Source of the DNA: Aminobacter carboxidus
GTDB taxonomy: Bacteria > Pseudomonadota > Alphaproteobacteria > Rhizobiales > Rhizobiaceae
Assembly: GCF_014863355.1 (NCBI RefSeq)
Contig: NZ_JACZEP010000004.1
Location: 1-64,000 of the forward strand
Reading direction: 5' to 3'
DNA: 64,000 nt
The translations under genes and the position numbers were made by a program. Position 1 is the first letter of the stretch, and every line of letters starts with the position of its first letter. The notes beneath the pieces are model-generated. The model searched no databases. It worked only from the letters and a program-made list of their open reading frames with translations, and was not told the origin of the DNA. Positions 25,988 through 35,079 of the stretch are shown here, one piece after another.

Positions 25988-26902
25988 CTAGACTAGGCAG
26001 ATCTCGGCCGGCAGACCGACCGGGCTGCGCTTGGCCTCGGCGCCGACGGCATATGTCGCGCATTCCAGCGTGTCGACCATCTTGGCGCCGTCGAGATCGA
26101 AAGCCATCGGCCGCGCCCCGTCAGGGAAGACCTGCCGCTCGAGGATCCAGGTCAGCTGGCTCAGGACGATATCAGGATCCATGTCGGGCGAACGCCTGAT
26201 CACCGCATCGACACCGAGCTGCGGATCGGCAAGGCAATCATTCCAAGCCTGGCGGGTGATCGCCTGCAGCTTGCCGGCGAGGCCCGGCTCCTTTTCCAGC
26301 ACCGAGTTGAGCGCCACCAGCGCGCCCGAATAGATGTCGAGCCCGTTGTCGGCGAAATAGAGAAAGTCGAGCGCGCTGGCGTCGTAGCCGCGCATCTGCA
26401 TGGCGAATTTCAGCGTCGCGTCGAAACAGGTCGCGGCAAGAACCGAGCGCGAGGCGACCAGCCCGTCGCGCTCCTCGGGCTGAACGCCGAGATAGCTGTA
26501 GCTGTCAGGCGCATAACCGTTGCGCTTGAGCAGCAATGGCAGGAGCCGTGCTGAGGTGTCGCCATTCGGGCCGCACAAAGTGCTGCCGGGAATGTCGGCC
26601 AAAGTCAGCCGCTTGCCATCCGAGAGATAGCCTAGGCAGCAGGGCGTGTGCTCATAGATCGGCACGAGGCAGGAGATCTCGGTCTCGCCCGTGCGCAGCG
26701 CCCGCTCGAATACAGAGGATACATCGCCGTATCCGATATCTGCTTCACCATCTACCAGAGCGCGCGTCACCAGCGACGAACTGAAGCCCTCGACGAAGGT
26801 GCAGGACAGGCCGTGATCGTCGAAATAGCCGGCATCGACGGCATGCAGGAACGGCGAATTCTGCCCCTGAAACAGGTAGTTGAGCTTGAAACGCAGTTCC
26901 AT
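25988..26902 (-). CDS. NMT1/THI5-like (SsuA-type) substrate-binding-fold protein lacking a signal peptide
   Basis: 304 residues. FKLNYLFQGQNSPFLHAVDAGYFDDHG at the start (positions 4-30) and EGFSSSLVTRALVDGEADIGYGDVSS are typical of the NMT1-like family, which binds pyrimidine, sulfonate or nitrate-type ligands in ABC systems or makes thiamine precursor in yeast. The protein begins directly with the first strand, with no signal peptide. No permease of this class is nearby. It is divergent from an amino-acid ABC operon. It may be cytoplasmic; the ligand is unknown. Confidence 0.7.
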   Translation of the reverse strand: MELRFKLNYLFQGQNSPFLHAVDAGYFDDHGLSCTFVEGFSSSLVTRALVDGEADIGYGDVSSVFERALRTGETEISCLVPIYEHTPCCLGYLSDGKRLTLADIPGSTLCGPNGDTSARLLPLLLKRNGYAPDSYSYLGVQPEERDGLVASRSVLAATCFDATLKFAMQMRGYDASALDFLYFADNGLDIYSGALVALNSVLEKEPGLAGKLQAITRQAWNDCLADPQLGVDAVIRRSPDMDPDIVLSQLTWILERQVFPDGARPMAFDLDGAKMVDTLECATYAVGAEAKRSPVGLPAEICLV

Positions 26903-27057
26903 TCCACAAAACCTCGAACTTTGGAAACTGTCGTTCTTGAGAAACAGATGCTCCAGAAACTATTGTATCCAAACTAGTCGCCGACCTTGGTGGCTTTAGC
27001 GGTTTGTGATATAACCCAAACATTCTGTTTTCAAGTAGCCTATCCAAAGGAGTGATC

Positions 27058-27861
27058 ATGGGAATTGTGCGGACAGCCCTGCTGGCCCTCATCGCGGCAT
27101 TCGGCGTGAGCGCGGCAAGTGCGCAGGACTACAAGGCCGCCCTCGTTGCCGCCGACACCATCACGGTCGGTACGTCGGGTTCGGCGCCGCCCTTCAGCAT
27201 GACCAACGCCGCGGGCGAGCTCGAGGGCTTTGACATCGACGTCGTCAACCTGATCGCCAAGCAGTTAGGCCTCACAGCCAAGTTCGAAAAGCTCGACTTC
27301 GCCGGCCTGCTGCCGGGCCTGGGCGCGGGACGCTTCGACCTCATCGCCTCTGGTGTGACCCGTACGCCCGAACGCCTGGCTTCGAAGGACTTCTTCCTGC
27401 TGTCGCCCTACATCGTCAACGGCGCTGCCGTCACCCGCCGCGAGGCCGATACCGACATCGCCAGTTGGAAGGACGTCTGCGGCAAGACCATGGGTGCGGT
27501 GCGTGGCGGCACCTTCCAGAAGGTCGCCAAGGAAAAGCTGCCGGTCGACTGCGTCACCAAGAGCCGCGAATATCCCGGCGCGACCGAGTTGTTCCTCGAC
27601 CTCGAGAACCGCCGCATCGATTTTGCCGCCCATGATTTTCTCGGCCCGAAATACCTCGCCAAGTCGGGCAAGCTGACCGGCACCGTCACCCTCGACGACC
27701 TGCTGGCAACCATCACCCAGAGCGTCGCCGTCAACAACAAGAACAAGCCGCTGGCCGACGCCATCGACGCCCAGTTTGAGACCTGGCGCAAGGACGGCAC
27801 CTTGCAGGGCCTCGCCGACAAGTGGTTCGGCGCCTCTATCGACTGGTCGAAGGCTCAGTAA
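27058..27861 (+). CDS. Amino acid-type ABC transporter substrate-binding protein
   Basis: 267 residues, ATG 27058 after AAAGGAGTGATC. Signal peptide MGIVRTALLALIAAFGVSAASA, then a type II binding domain (ITVGTSGSAPPFSMTN, LEGFDIDVVNLIAKQLG, DLIASGVTRTPER). First of three genes with two permeases. The convergent racemase and D-amino acid dehydrogenase genes hint at an amino acid substrate. Confidence 0.9.
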   Translation: MGIVRTALLALIAAFGVSAASAQDYKAALVAADTITVGTSGSAPPFSMTNAAGELEGFDIDVVNLIAKQLGLTAKFEKLDFAGLLPGLGAGRFDLIASGVTRTPERLASKDFFLLSPYIVNGAAVTRREADTDIASWKDVCGKTMGAVRGGTFQKVAKEKLPVDCVTKSREYPGATELFLDLENRRIDFAAHDFLGPKYLAKSGKLTGTVTLDDLLATITQSVAVNNKNKPLADAIDAQFETWRKDGTLQGLADKWFGASIDWSKAQ

Positions 27862-27888
27862 AAGACTTTCCGCGCGGGGCGGCGGAAC

Positions 27889-28533
27889 ATGGAGATCGCA
27901 CTTGCATGGCTGCCGCGACTGTTGGTTGCGGCGGCCTTGACCCTTGCGCTGTCGACGGTCGTCTTCACGGCGTCGGCCATCTTCGGGCTGCTGTTGTCGC
28001 TCGTCCATTACGGCCGCGAAAAGTCCTGGCTCCGGAACGGCATCGAGGCGTTCAGCGCCTTCTTCCGCTCGGTGCCGGAACTCGTGGTACTGTTCCTGTT
28101 CTTCTTCGGCGGGCCGCAGATCGGCATCGACTTCGGCCCCGTCGGCTCGACCATCATCGCTTTCACCCTCGTCGGCATCGCTTTCGACTACCAGGTGTTC
28201 AAGGGCGCCCTGAAGGCCGTGTCCTTCGGGCAATATGAGGCCGGCCTTGCGCTCGGCCTGCCGAGGTGGATCGTCTTCCTGCGCGTACTGCTCCCCCAGG
28301 TCCTGCCGCTGGCGCGCAAGGGCTGGATCACCTACGCCATCGGCACGGTCAAGCGCATGTCGGTCGCCTCGGCCGTGTCGGTCAGCGAGATCCTCTACGT
28401 CACCAAGCAGGGCATTGCCGCCACCAACGCGCCCTTCACCTTCCTGACGCTCGCCGTCGGCCTGTACATCCTGATCGTCACGCCGCTGCTCGTCTTCAAC
28501 GAACGCAAGCCGAAGCAGGCGGTGGTCCGATGA
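27889..28533 (+). CDS. Amino acid-type ABC transporter permease
   Basis: 214 residues, membrane segments throughout. FRSVPELVVLFLFFFGGPQIG and the EAA-type loop YEAGLALGLPRWIVFLRVLLP mark the polar amino acid permease family. It begins 27 bases after the binding-protein gene, and its stop overlaps the next permease start (ATGA). Confidence 0.9.
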   Translation: MEIALAWLPRLLVAAALTLALSTVVFTASAIFGLLLSLVHYGREKSWLRNGIEAFSAFFRSVPELVVLFLFFFGGPQIGIDFGPVGSTIIAFTLVGIAFDYQVFKGALKAVSFGQYEAGLALGLPRWIVFLRVLLPQVLPLARKGWITYAIGTVKRMSVASAVSVSEILYVTKQGIAATNAPFTFLTLAVGLYILIVTPLLVFNERKPKQAVVR

Positions 28534-29183
28534 ACACCCTGCTCGATCCGTCCTACCAGCAGATGCTGCGCGATGGGCTGGTGATGACGCTGCTCATTTC
28601 GGTGGTCGTCATCGTGGTGTCGAACATCCTGGCACTGCCGATGGCCATCTACATGCAGCGACCCAAGGGCGCGTTCCGCCGCATCATCATCGGCTACAGC
28701 TTCTTTGCCCGCGCCGCCCCGGTGCTTGCGCTGCTGTTTGCGCTCTATTACGGCCTGCCCCGCCTCGGCATCTATCTCGAGCCGGTGCCGTCGGCACTGA
28801 TCGGGCTGATCTTCGCCTCGACCGCCTACAATCTCGAATTCCTGCGCTCAGGCTTCGAGAGCATTCCCGCTGGCCAGCTCGACGCCGCCAAGGCGCTCGG
28901 CCTTCGGCCATTCGCGACATACTGGAAGGTGATGGTCCCGCAGGCCTACAGGCTCGCCGCACCATCGCTGTTTTCCAACGCCATCCAGATGGTCAAGGGC
29001 AGCTCGCTCGCCAGCCTGGTTGCGATCGACGAGCTGACGGCTGCCTCGACAGTCATCATCTCCGAGACCTACAAGGCGATCGAGGTGCTGCTGCTCGTGT
29101 CGGTGTTCTACCTGTTGATCGCAGCCGTCATCATCGCTCTGCAATATTTCTATGAATCCAGGCAGAACCTCGGCCGGCGCTGA
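28530..29183 (+). CDS. Amino acid-type ABC transporter permease
   Basis: 217 residues, translationally coupled to the preceding permease by a 4-base overlap. FFARAAPVLALLFALYYGLP and LDAAKALGLRPFATYWKVMVP are the family signatures. No ATPase gene follows: the next gene is convergent 6 bases away. The transporter must use an ATPase from elsewhere, for example the one encoded at 20607-21377. Confidence 0.9.
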   Translation: MNTLLDPSYQQMLRDGLVMTLLISVVVIVVSNILALPMAIYMQRPKGAFRRIIIGYSFFARAAPVLALLFALYYGLPRLGIYLEPVPSALIGLIFASTAYNLEFLRSGFESIPAGQLDAAKALGLRPFATYWKVMVPQAYRLAAPSLFSNAIQMVKGSSLASLVAIDELTAASTVIISETYKAIEVLLLVSVFYLLIAAVIIALQYFYESRQNLGRR

Positions 29184-29189
29184 GGCGGT

Positions 29190-31016
29190 CTAGAGTATCC
29201 GCTTGCCGAAGGCGGACATGACGAAGTTGACGGCTTCGGCGGCAAGGCGCGGCTCGGTGTCGGCACCCAATCCCGAGACATCCATCGACAGCATGCCGCC
29301 CGACAGCGCTATCGCCTCCATCGCCTGGTGCGTCTCGCGCACCGTCATGCCGCCGGAGCCGCCGGTCCAGCCGGGCATCTCGGTGACCGAGGGCGCGTAG
29401 CTGACATGGAAACCGACAGTGCCGGCGGAGGCGATGCGGATCGCCTCGCGCATCACCTCGCGCATGCCCGAACCATCGATCTCGGCCATGGTGAAGGCGG
29501 TGACGCGCGAATCCTTGAGGATGCGAACCTCGGCCGGATCGGCTTCGCGCAGGCCGACCAGCACGACGTTTTCGGGCGAAAGCTGCGGCTGCAGCGCGCC
29601 GGGCTTGTGGTCGAGGCCAAGCACGCGGGCCAACACCGAGCGTTCCGGCGCTTCATCTCCATCCTCGCTTTCGGGCATCAGCGCTGCGATGGAATCGATC
29701 CAGATCAGGCCGAAGGAGTGCGCGGTCTCGGCGGTCGCGGCCAGTGCTTTCGACGCCGTGTGCCGGTCGGCACCCGCGTGCAGCCTGAGAAGGCCCGCCG
29801 GCGGGTGCTCGGCATCGGCGATCTCGACGACGTCTAACTGCATCTGTTCGAGCCGCGTGCCGGCCGACTGCCTTGCCAGCAGCGGACCGGCGGCACCATC
29901 GGCGACGATCGAGACCATGCGCCGGCCGGTGAAGTCGGCAATGTCGTGCATCGGGGCCTTTTCGACATATTCCGAGGTCATCGCCGTCAGCAGCGCACCG
30001 TAGTTCATGTGGAAGCTGACGCGGTCGCCGACGGCAAGCGGCGGTTCGGCATCGGTGATGTCGAGCACGAGGTGGTCGCTCGACGCGCCCAGCACCCGCA
30101 CGCCGGAATTGATCGGCACCAGGCCTTCGATCATCGTGTCCTCGCGGCCGATGTTGGCGATGCCGCGCAGCCGATCGCCTTCGTCGACGAACACTGGCTG
30201 GTTGCCGAAGGCGTCATATCCGGATTCGCCAATCGGCAACGACGGCTTGAGCTTGACTTCGATCAGGTCGCCGGTGAGCCTGAAGGCGTTGAACTCCAAC
30301 TCCCGCCACGGCTCCTCCCTGAAGGTTTCGTAGCCGCCTTGCAGGATCGCCTCGCCGATACGCAGGTTGTTGATGCCGGCGGGCAGCTTGTTTTCCAAAA
30401 GTAGTGGCAGCGACGACGAATTGCCGCCCGACACCCAGTCGAGGCTGATGCCGGCGAGCCGCTCGACCTTGTAGGCATAGGCGACGAGCTGGTTGAGGTT
30501 GTCCTCGGTCGGCATGATGGCGCCGAAGCAGGTCAGGTTGGTACCGAGCCCGGCGATGCGCACGCCCGGCAGCTCGAGCACGCGCTCGACCGTCGGCAAC
30601 AGGTCGTTCGGCCAGATGCCCTCGCGCAGGTCACCGAGATCGACCATCAGCATGACGTCGTGGACGCGGCCGATGCGCTGGGCGATGCGCGAGATCTCGC
30701 GGATGATCTCCAGCTCCGACTGCAGGCTGATATCGACGGTGCGCACCACCTCCTCGACACGCGAGATCGGCGGGCTGCGCAGCAGCATGATTGGACAGCC
30801 AATGCCGCTTTCGCGCAACCGGCGGATATTTTCGAAACGCGACTCGGCGAGCCCCGATACGCCACCGCGCAGCATGGCGCGCGCCACCTGTGGCAGGCCG
30901 CAGCTGCCCTTGGTGACGCCGAACACCTTGATGCCGGAAAGTGCTGCGCGTTCGACGACCGCCCGCGCATTGCGCTCGATGCGCCCGAGATCGATGGCGA
31001 CTTGCGGTCCAGACAT
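29190..31016 (-). CDS. Alanine/ornithine racemase-type PLP protein fused to a degenerate arginase-like domain
   Basis: 608 residues. Residues 1 to about 360 are a fold-III racemase of the ornithine racemase type: PLP lysine K36 in FGVTKGSCG, MVDLGDLREGIW, SGGNSSSLPLLL and GINNLRIGEAIL. Residues about 365-608 trace an arginase/agmatinase fold, but metal-ligand positions are replaced. The usual GGDH reads G415-A-D-R418, the DAHxD reads D441-S-I-A-A445, and the DxD reads H537-V-S539. The second half is thus probably non-catalytic. It lies 3 bases after the D-amino acid dehydrogenase gene, so racemisation followed by D-amino acid oxidation is likely. The substrate (basic amino acid such as ornithine or arginine) is inference. 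Confidence 0.8.
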   Translation of the reverse strand: MSGPQVAIDLGRIERNARAVVERAALSGIKVFGVTKGSCGLPQVARAMLRGGVSGLAESRFENIRRLRESGIGCPIMLLRSPPISRVEEVVRTVDISLQSELEIIREISRIAQRIGRVHDVMLMVDLGDLREGIWPNDLLPTVERVLELPGVRIAGLGTNLTCFGAIMPTEDNLNQLVAYAYKVERLAGISLDWVSGGNSSSLPLLLENKLPAGINNLRIGEAILQGGYETFREEPWRELEFNAFRLTGDLIEVKLKPSLPIGESGYDAFGNQPVFVDEGDRLRGIANIGREDTMIEGLVPINSGVRVLGASSDHLVLDITDAEPPLAVGDRVSFHMNYGALLTAMTSEYVEKAPMHDIADFTGRRMVSIVADGAAGPLLARQSAGTRLEQMQLDVVEIADAEHPPAGLLRLHAGADRHTASKALAATAETAHSFGLIWIDSIAALMPESEDGDEAPERSVLARVLGLDHKPGALQPQLSPENVVLVGLREADPAEVRILKDSRVTAFTMAEIDGSGMREVMREAIRIASAGTVGFHVSYAPSVTEMPGWTGGSGGMTVRETHQAMEAIALSGGMLSMDVSGLGADTEPRLAAEAVNFVMSAFGKRIL

Positions 31017-31019
31017 GCC

Positions 31020-32270
31020 TCAGCCCCCGTAGACCAGCCCCTGTGGATCGATGTCGGGTTTGCGCCCGGCCACCAGGTCGGCGAGGAACTTGCCGGAGCC
31101 GCAGGCCATGGTCCAGCCGACATGGCCGTGGCCGGTGTCAAGATAAAGCCCCTTGTAGCGGGCCGGGCCGATGACCGGCACCGAGCCCGGCATCATCGGC
31201 CGCAGGCCGGCCCAGACTTCAGCCTTGCGCGGATTGAAGGCGCCGGGGAAAAGCTCCTCGCCGGCCTTGAACAGGCGGGCGAAATCGCTGGGCTTGTAGG
31301 AGCGGTCGAAACCGGCGAACTCGGCCGTCGCGGCCAAACGCAGGCGATCGCCAAGTCGCGAATAGGCGATCAGGTTGTCCTCGTCGGCGCCACCCATCGT
31401 CGGCCCCTTGTCGGGAACCTCGAGCGGCACCGTCGCGGTGTAGCCCTTGACCGGATAGACTGGCAAGTCGATGCCGTGGCGGCGGCCGAGCAGCCCGCTC
31501 TCGGGGCCCATGGCGATGACCACCGCATCGGCAGTGAGCACGCCTGCCGGTGTATTCACCCCGCTGACGCGGTCACCCTCGACGACAAGCCCTTCGACCG
31601 TGGTGTCGAACAGGAACTCCACACCCAGATGCTCTTTGGCATAGGTGGCGAGCTTTTCGACAAACATGCGGGAATCGCCGGTCTGGTCCATCGGCGAATA
31701 GACCCCACCTGCAATGCCGTCTTTGGCGGCTGCCAGGCCGGGCTCCAGCTCGACCATGCGGTTGCGGTCGACGATTTCGATCGGCAGTCCGTGCTGGGCG
31801 AGGAAACGATAGTTCTCACTGCCTTCATCGAGGCTCTTCTGCGAGCGGAAGAAGTAGAGGATGCCCTTGCGGCGATCGTCATAGCCGATGCCGGCCTCGT
31901 CGGAGATCTCGTTGATGCACTGGCGCGAATAGAGCGCGAGCCTGAGCTTGACCTCGCTATTGGCGCGCAGCCGCGCCGTCGTGCACTGGCGCAGAAAGCG
32001 CAGGCTCCAGGCGTAGAAATAGGGGTCGAGCCTGAGCCTGACCTTGATGCCGAGATCGGACGTGTAGAGCGAGCGGATGAAAGTCTTCAACGCCGCCGGC
32101 GAGGCCCAGGCGGTGGCATCGCCCGGCGAGACCAGCCCGGCATTGGAATAGCTCGTGCCGCGTGCCGCGGCCGGATGGCGTTCGACGACAGTGACCTCGT
32201 GGCCGTCGCGCGCCAGGTAATAGGCTGCCGCCGTCCCGACCACACCCGCGCCCAGAACCAGTATCTTCAT
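31020..32270 (-). CDS. D-amino acid dehydrogenase-like FAD oxidoreductase (DadA family)
   Basis: 416 residues from ATG 32270, preceded by AAGGGGTGGCAGC; the open frame upstream lacks a ribosome site. FAD motif VLGAGVVGTAAAYYLARDGHEV at the N-terminus (residues 4-25), then YSNAGLVSPGDATAWASP and GHGHVGWTMACGSG near the C-terminus, all DadA-like. The enzyme oxidises D-amino acids to keto acids, passing electrons to the respiratory chain. It forms an operon with the racemase fusion. Confidence 0.88.
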   Translation of the reverse strand: MKILVLGAGVVGTAAAYYLARDGHEVTVVERHPAAARGTSYSNAGLVSPGDATAWASPAALKTFIRSLYTSDLGIKVRLRLDPYFYAWSLRFLRQCTTARLRANSEVKLRLALYSRQCINEISDEAGIGYDDRRKGILYFFRSQKSLDEGSENYRFLAQHGLPIEIVDRNRMVELEPGLAAAKDGIAGGVYSPMDQTGDSRMFVEKLATYAKEHLGVEFLFDTTVEGLVVEGDRVSGVNTPAGVLTADAVVIAMGPESGLLGRRHGIDLPVYPVKGYTATVPLEVPDKGPTMGGADEDNLIAYSRLGDRLRLAATAEFAGFDRSYKPSDFARLFKAGEELFPGAFNPRKAEVWAGLRPMMPGSVPVIGPARYKGLYLDTGHGHVGWTMACGSGKFLADLVAGRKPDIDPQGLVYGG

Positions 32271-32475
32271 GCTGCCACCCCTTGGAGCGTCGCGCAGTGC
32301 CCCGGCACGCGGAAAGGACGCTCCAACTCTTTCTCGCGCATCGACGCCCAAGATCGGTCGATGCACCAGGCTCTGGCGGGAACCTTTCACCGTGCGGGGT
32401 CACGCCCCTTTGCCACCCATAACGCCTGGCGCTGCAATTATCGAGACAGAGCGGCGGATATCCACCACCTGTAGC

Positions 32476-33471
32476 TTATATAACGGAAGAGTTCTTGCGG
32501 CTGAGCAGCCGCTCCCAGTTGAGCGCGTCGCCGACAATCGCGTCGAGATCATCGTGCCTGGGCGCCCAGCCGAGTTCGCCTCGCGCCAGATCCGAATTGG
32601 CAACGACGGAGGCCGCGTCGCCTGGCCGGCGGACGGTCATCTCGACCGTGAAGTCGCCGCCATGGACGCGACGCACGCTGTCGATGACTTCGAGCACCGA
32701 ATAGCCGTGGCCGTAGCCGCAATTGGCGACGAGGTTGCCGCCACCGGCGCGCAGGCGCGCAAGCGCCAGACGGTGCGCGGCGACAAGGTCTGAAACGTGG
32801 ATGTAGTCGCGCACGCAGGTGCCGTCGGGCGTCGCATAATCTTCGCCGAACACCTGCATCGAGCCGCGCTTGCCGAGCGCGGTTTCGCAGGCGACCTTGA
32901 TCAGATGCGTTGCGCCCTTGGTCGACTGACCGGCGCGGCCCTTGGGATCGGCGCCGGCGACGTTGAAGTAGCGCAGCGCGGTGTAGGTCAGCGGGTGCGC
33001 CGCGGCGGCATCGCGCAGCATCCATTCGCTCATCAGCTTGGACAGGCCGTAGGGCGATTCCGGCGCCAGCCTCGCGTCCTCGACCACCGGCTCCATGCCG
33101 GCGGCGCCATAGACGGCGGCTGTCGAGGAGAAGATGAAGTGCTTGACGCCCTCGCGCACCGCCGTTTCGATCAGGCTGCGCGTCTTGCAGGTGTTGTTCT
33201 CATAGTAGCCGAGCGGATCGGACACCGACTCCGGCACCACGATGGAGCCGGCGAAGTGGATGATGGCGTCGACCTCATGTTCGCGGATCAGTTGCCCGAC
33301 CAGATCCTTGTCGGCGACGTCGCCCCGGACAAGCGTCGCCTCGGGTGCCACGGCCCAGTCGAAGCCGGTCGACAGCCGGTCGAGCACGACAACCTTTTCG
33401 CCCGCATCGAGCAATTCCCAGACCATGTGGCTGCCGATGTAACCGGCACCACCCGTCACCAATACCGCCAT
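32476..33471 (-). CDS. galE: UDP-glucose 4-epimerase
   Basis: 331 residues from ATG 33471 with GGAG upstream; the frame extends further but without family residues. NAD motif VTGGAGYIGSHMVWEL, catalytic FSSTAAVYG and PYGLSKLMSE (Tyr-x-x-x-Lys) are intact. It interconverts UDP-glucose and UDP-galactose for surface polysaccharides. No sugar operon adjoins it. Confidence 0.93.
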   Translation of the reverse strand: MAVLVTGGAGYIGSHMVWELLDAGEKVVVLDRLSTGFDWAVAPEATLVRGDVADKDLVGQLIREHEVDAIIHFAGSIVVPESVSDPLGYYENNTCKTRSLIETAVREGVKHFIFSSTAAVYGAAGMEPVVEDARLAPESPYGLSKLMSEWMLRDAAAAHPLTYTALRYFNVAGADPKGRAGQSTKGATHLIKVACETALGKRGSMQVFGEDYATPDGTCVRDYIHVSDLVAAHRLALARLRAGGGNLVANCGYGHGYSVLEVIDSVRRVHGGDFTVEMTVRRPGDAASVVANSDLARGELGWAPRHDDLDAIVGDALNWERLLSRKNSSVI

Positions 33472-33583
33472 GACTACACTCCGCATCGCATTCCGTCGGG
33501 CCCTGTGTAGCCTGACAATACCGGCGAATGCGAGATAGGACTTTCGCGGCCTCATCACGTTGACCATTCTGCCGCAGCCGAAT

Positions 33584-33597
33584 TTGATCCACATCAA
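33584..33597. promoter_or_regulatory. FNR/FixK-type box upstream of hemA
   Basis: TTGAT-CCAC-ATCAA is a perfect match to the TTGATnnnnATCAA anaerobox, centred about 129 bases before the hemA ATG. In rhizobia, FnrN/FixK proteins control hem genes under low oxygen. Confidence 0.75.
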
Positions 33598-33719
33598 GGA
33601 CGTTTCGACGATCCGTGGTCGTTTGGGACGTCGAGGGCGTGGCATTTTGACCAAAAACGGTCGATGGACGCCGAACCGGCCGTTGATTATGCTCACGGTT
33701 GAAAAATTGGGACGTCAAT

Positions 33720-34997
33720 ATGAACTACCAGCGGTTTTTCGAAGAAGCGATCGACCAGGTCCATGCCGAGCGCCGTTATCGCGTCTTCGCGGATCTCGAG
33801 CGCATCGTCGGCAAGTTTCCGCGCGCCATCTGGCGCTCCAACGGCAAGGCCGAGGAAATCACCGTCTGGTGCTCGAACGACTATCTCGGCATGGGCCAGC
33901 ATCCCGATGTGGTGGCGGCGATGCAGAAGGCTGCTGGCAACATGGGTACCGGCGCCGGTGGCACGCGCAACATCTCCGGCAATAATCATCCGCTGGTCGA
34001 GCTCGAGCATGAGCTCGCCGACCTGCACGGCAAGGAAGCAGGCCTCGTCTTCACCTCGGGCTTCGTCTCCAACGAAGCCGCGATCTCTACAATTGCCAAG
34101 CTTCTGCCGAACTGCCTGATCCTGTCGGACGAGCTCAACCACGCCTCGATGATCGAAGGCGTGCGCCGCTCCGGCGCCGAAAAGAAGGTGTTTCGCCACA
34201 ACGACGTCGCCCATCTCGAAAGCCTGCTTCAGGCCGCCGGCCGCGAGCGCGCCAAGCTGATCGTGTTTGAATCCGTCTATTCGATGGATGGCGACATCGC
34301 GCCGATCGAGGCTATCGCCGATCTCGCCGAGAAGTACAACGCCATGACCTATATCGACGAGGTCCACGCGGTCGGCATGTATGGCGGCCGCGGCGGCGGC
34401 ATCACCGAGCGCGAAGGCCTCGCCCAGCGCATCGACATCATCGAGGGCACGCTGGCCAAGGCATTCGGCACGCTTGGCGGCTACATCACGGGCACGCGCA
34501 GCGTCATCGACGCCGTGCGCTCCTATGCTCCTGGCTTCATCTTCACCACCGCTTTGCCGCCGTCGATTGCGGCGGCCGCAACAGCGTCGATCCGGCACCT
34601 GAAAAGCTCTCAGGTCGAGCGCGACGCCCAGCAACGCCAGGCGACGCACACCAAAAAGGTGCTGGCGGACGCCGGCCTGCCGGTGATGGAGTCGGCAACG
34701 CATATCGTGCCGATCCTGGTTGGCGACCCCGAACTGTGCAAGATGGCCAGCGACCGCCTGCTCGGCGTGCACGGCATCTACATCCAGCCGATCAACTACC
34801 CGACGGTGCCGCGCGGCACCGAGCGCCTGCGCGTGACGCCGACACCGTTCCACAACGATGCGCTGATCGCCGAACTCAGGGAAGCGCTGGTCGAGACCTG
34901 GAATGCACTGGGCATTCCCTACCGCACCGAGGGCCACACCGAAGTCCCCAAGAGCGAACGCATCGTTTCGTTGCTGGTGCCGCAATCGGGCGGCTGA
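33720..34997 (+). CDS. hemA: 5-aminolevulinate synthase
   Basis: 425 residues from ATG 33720; a TTG at 33699 is the in-frame alternative. It condenses glycine and succinyl-CoA to 5-aminolevulinate, the first step of heme synthesis in alphaproteobacteria. Diagnostic: [34 protein letters not shown] (residues about 85-105), [12 protein letters not shown] and the PLP lysine K247 in [14 protein letters not shown]. An FNR-type box upstream suggests oxygen control. A terminator hairpin follows. Confidence 0.96.
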   Translation: MNYQRFFEEAIDQVHAERRYRVFADLERIVGKFPRAIWRSNGKAEEITVWCSNDYLGMGQHPDVVAAMQKAAGNMGTGAGGTRNISGNNHPLVELEHELADLHGKEAGLVFTSGFVSNEAAISTIAKLLPNCLILSDELNHASMIEGVRRSGAEKKVFRHNDVAHLESLLQAAGRERAKLIVFESVYSMDGDIAPIEAIADLAEKYNAMTYIDEVHAVGMYGGRGGGITEREGLAQRIDIIEGTLAKAFGTLGGYITGTRSVIDAVRSYAPGFIFTTALPPSIAAAATASIRHLKSSQVERDAQQRQATHTKKVLADAGLPVMESATHIVPILVGDPELCKMASDRLLGVHGIYIQPINYPTVPRGTERLRVTPTPFHNDALIAELREALVETWNALGIPYRTEGHTEVPKSERIVSLLVPQSGG

Positions 34998-35016
34998 ACG
35001 GCAAGCGCCTCATTCG

Positions 35017-35053
35017 AAAGGCCCGGAACCGGTCAGGTTTCGGGCCTTTCTGC
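35017..35053. terminator. Terminator between hemA and the aminotransferase gene
   Basis: GAAAGGCCCGGAACC (35017-35031) pairs with GGTTTCGGGCCTTTC (35037-35051) with one mismatch. It lies between convergent genes and can work both ways. Confidence 0.8.
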
Positions 35054-35079
35054 ATCTGGAGCCTTGGAACCAGCCAGGG

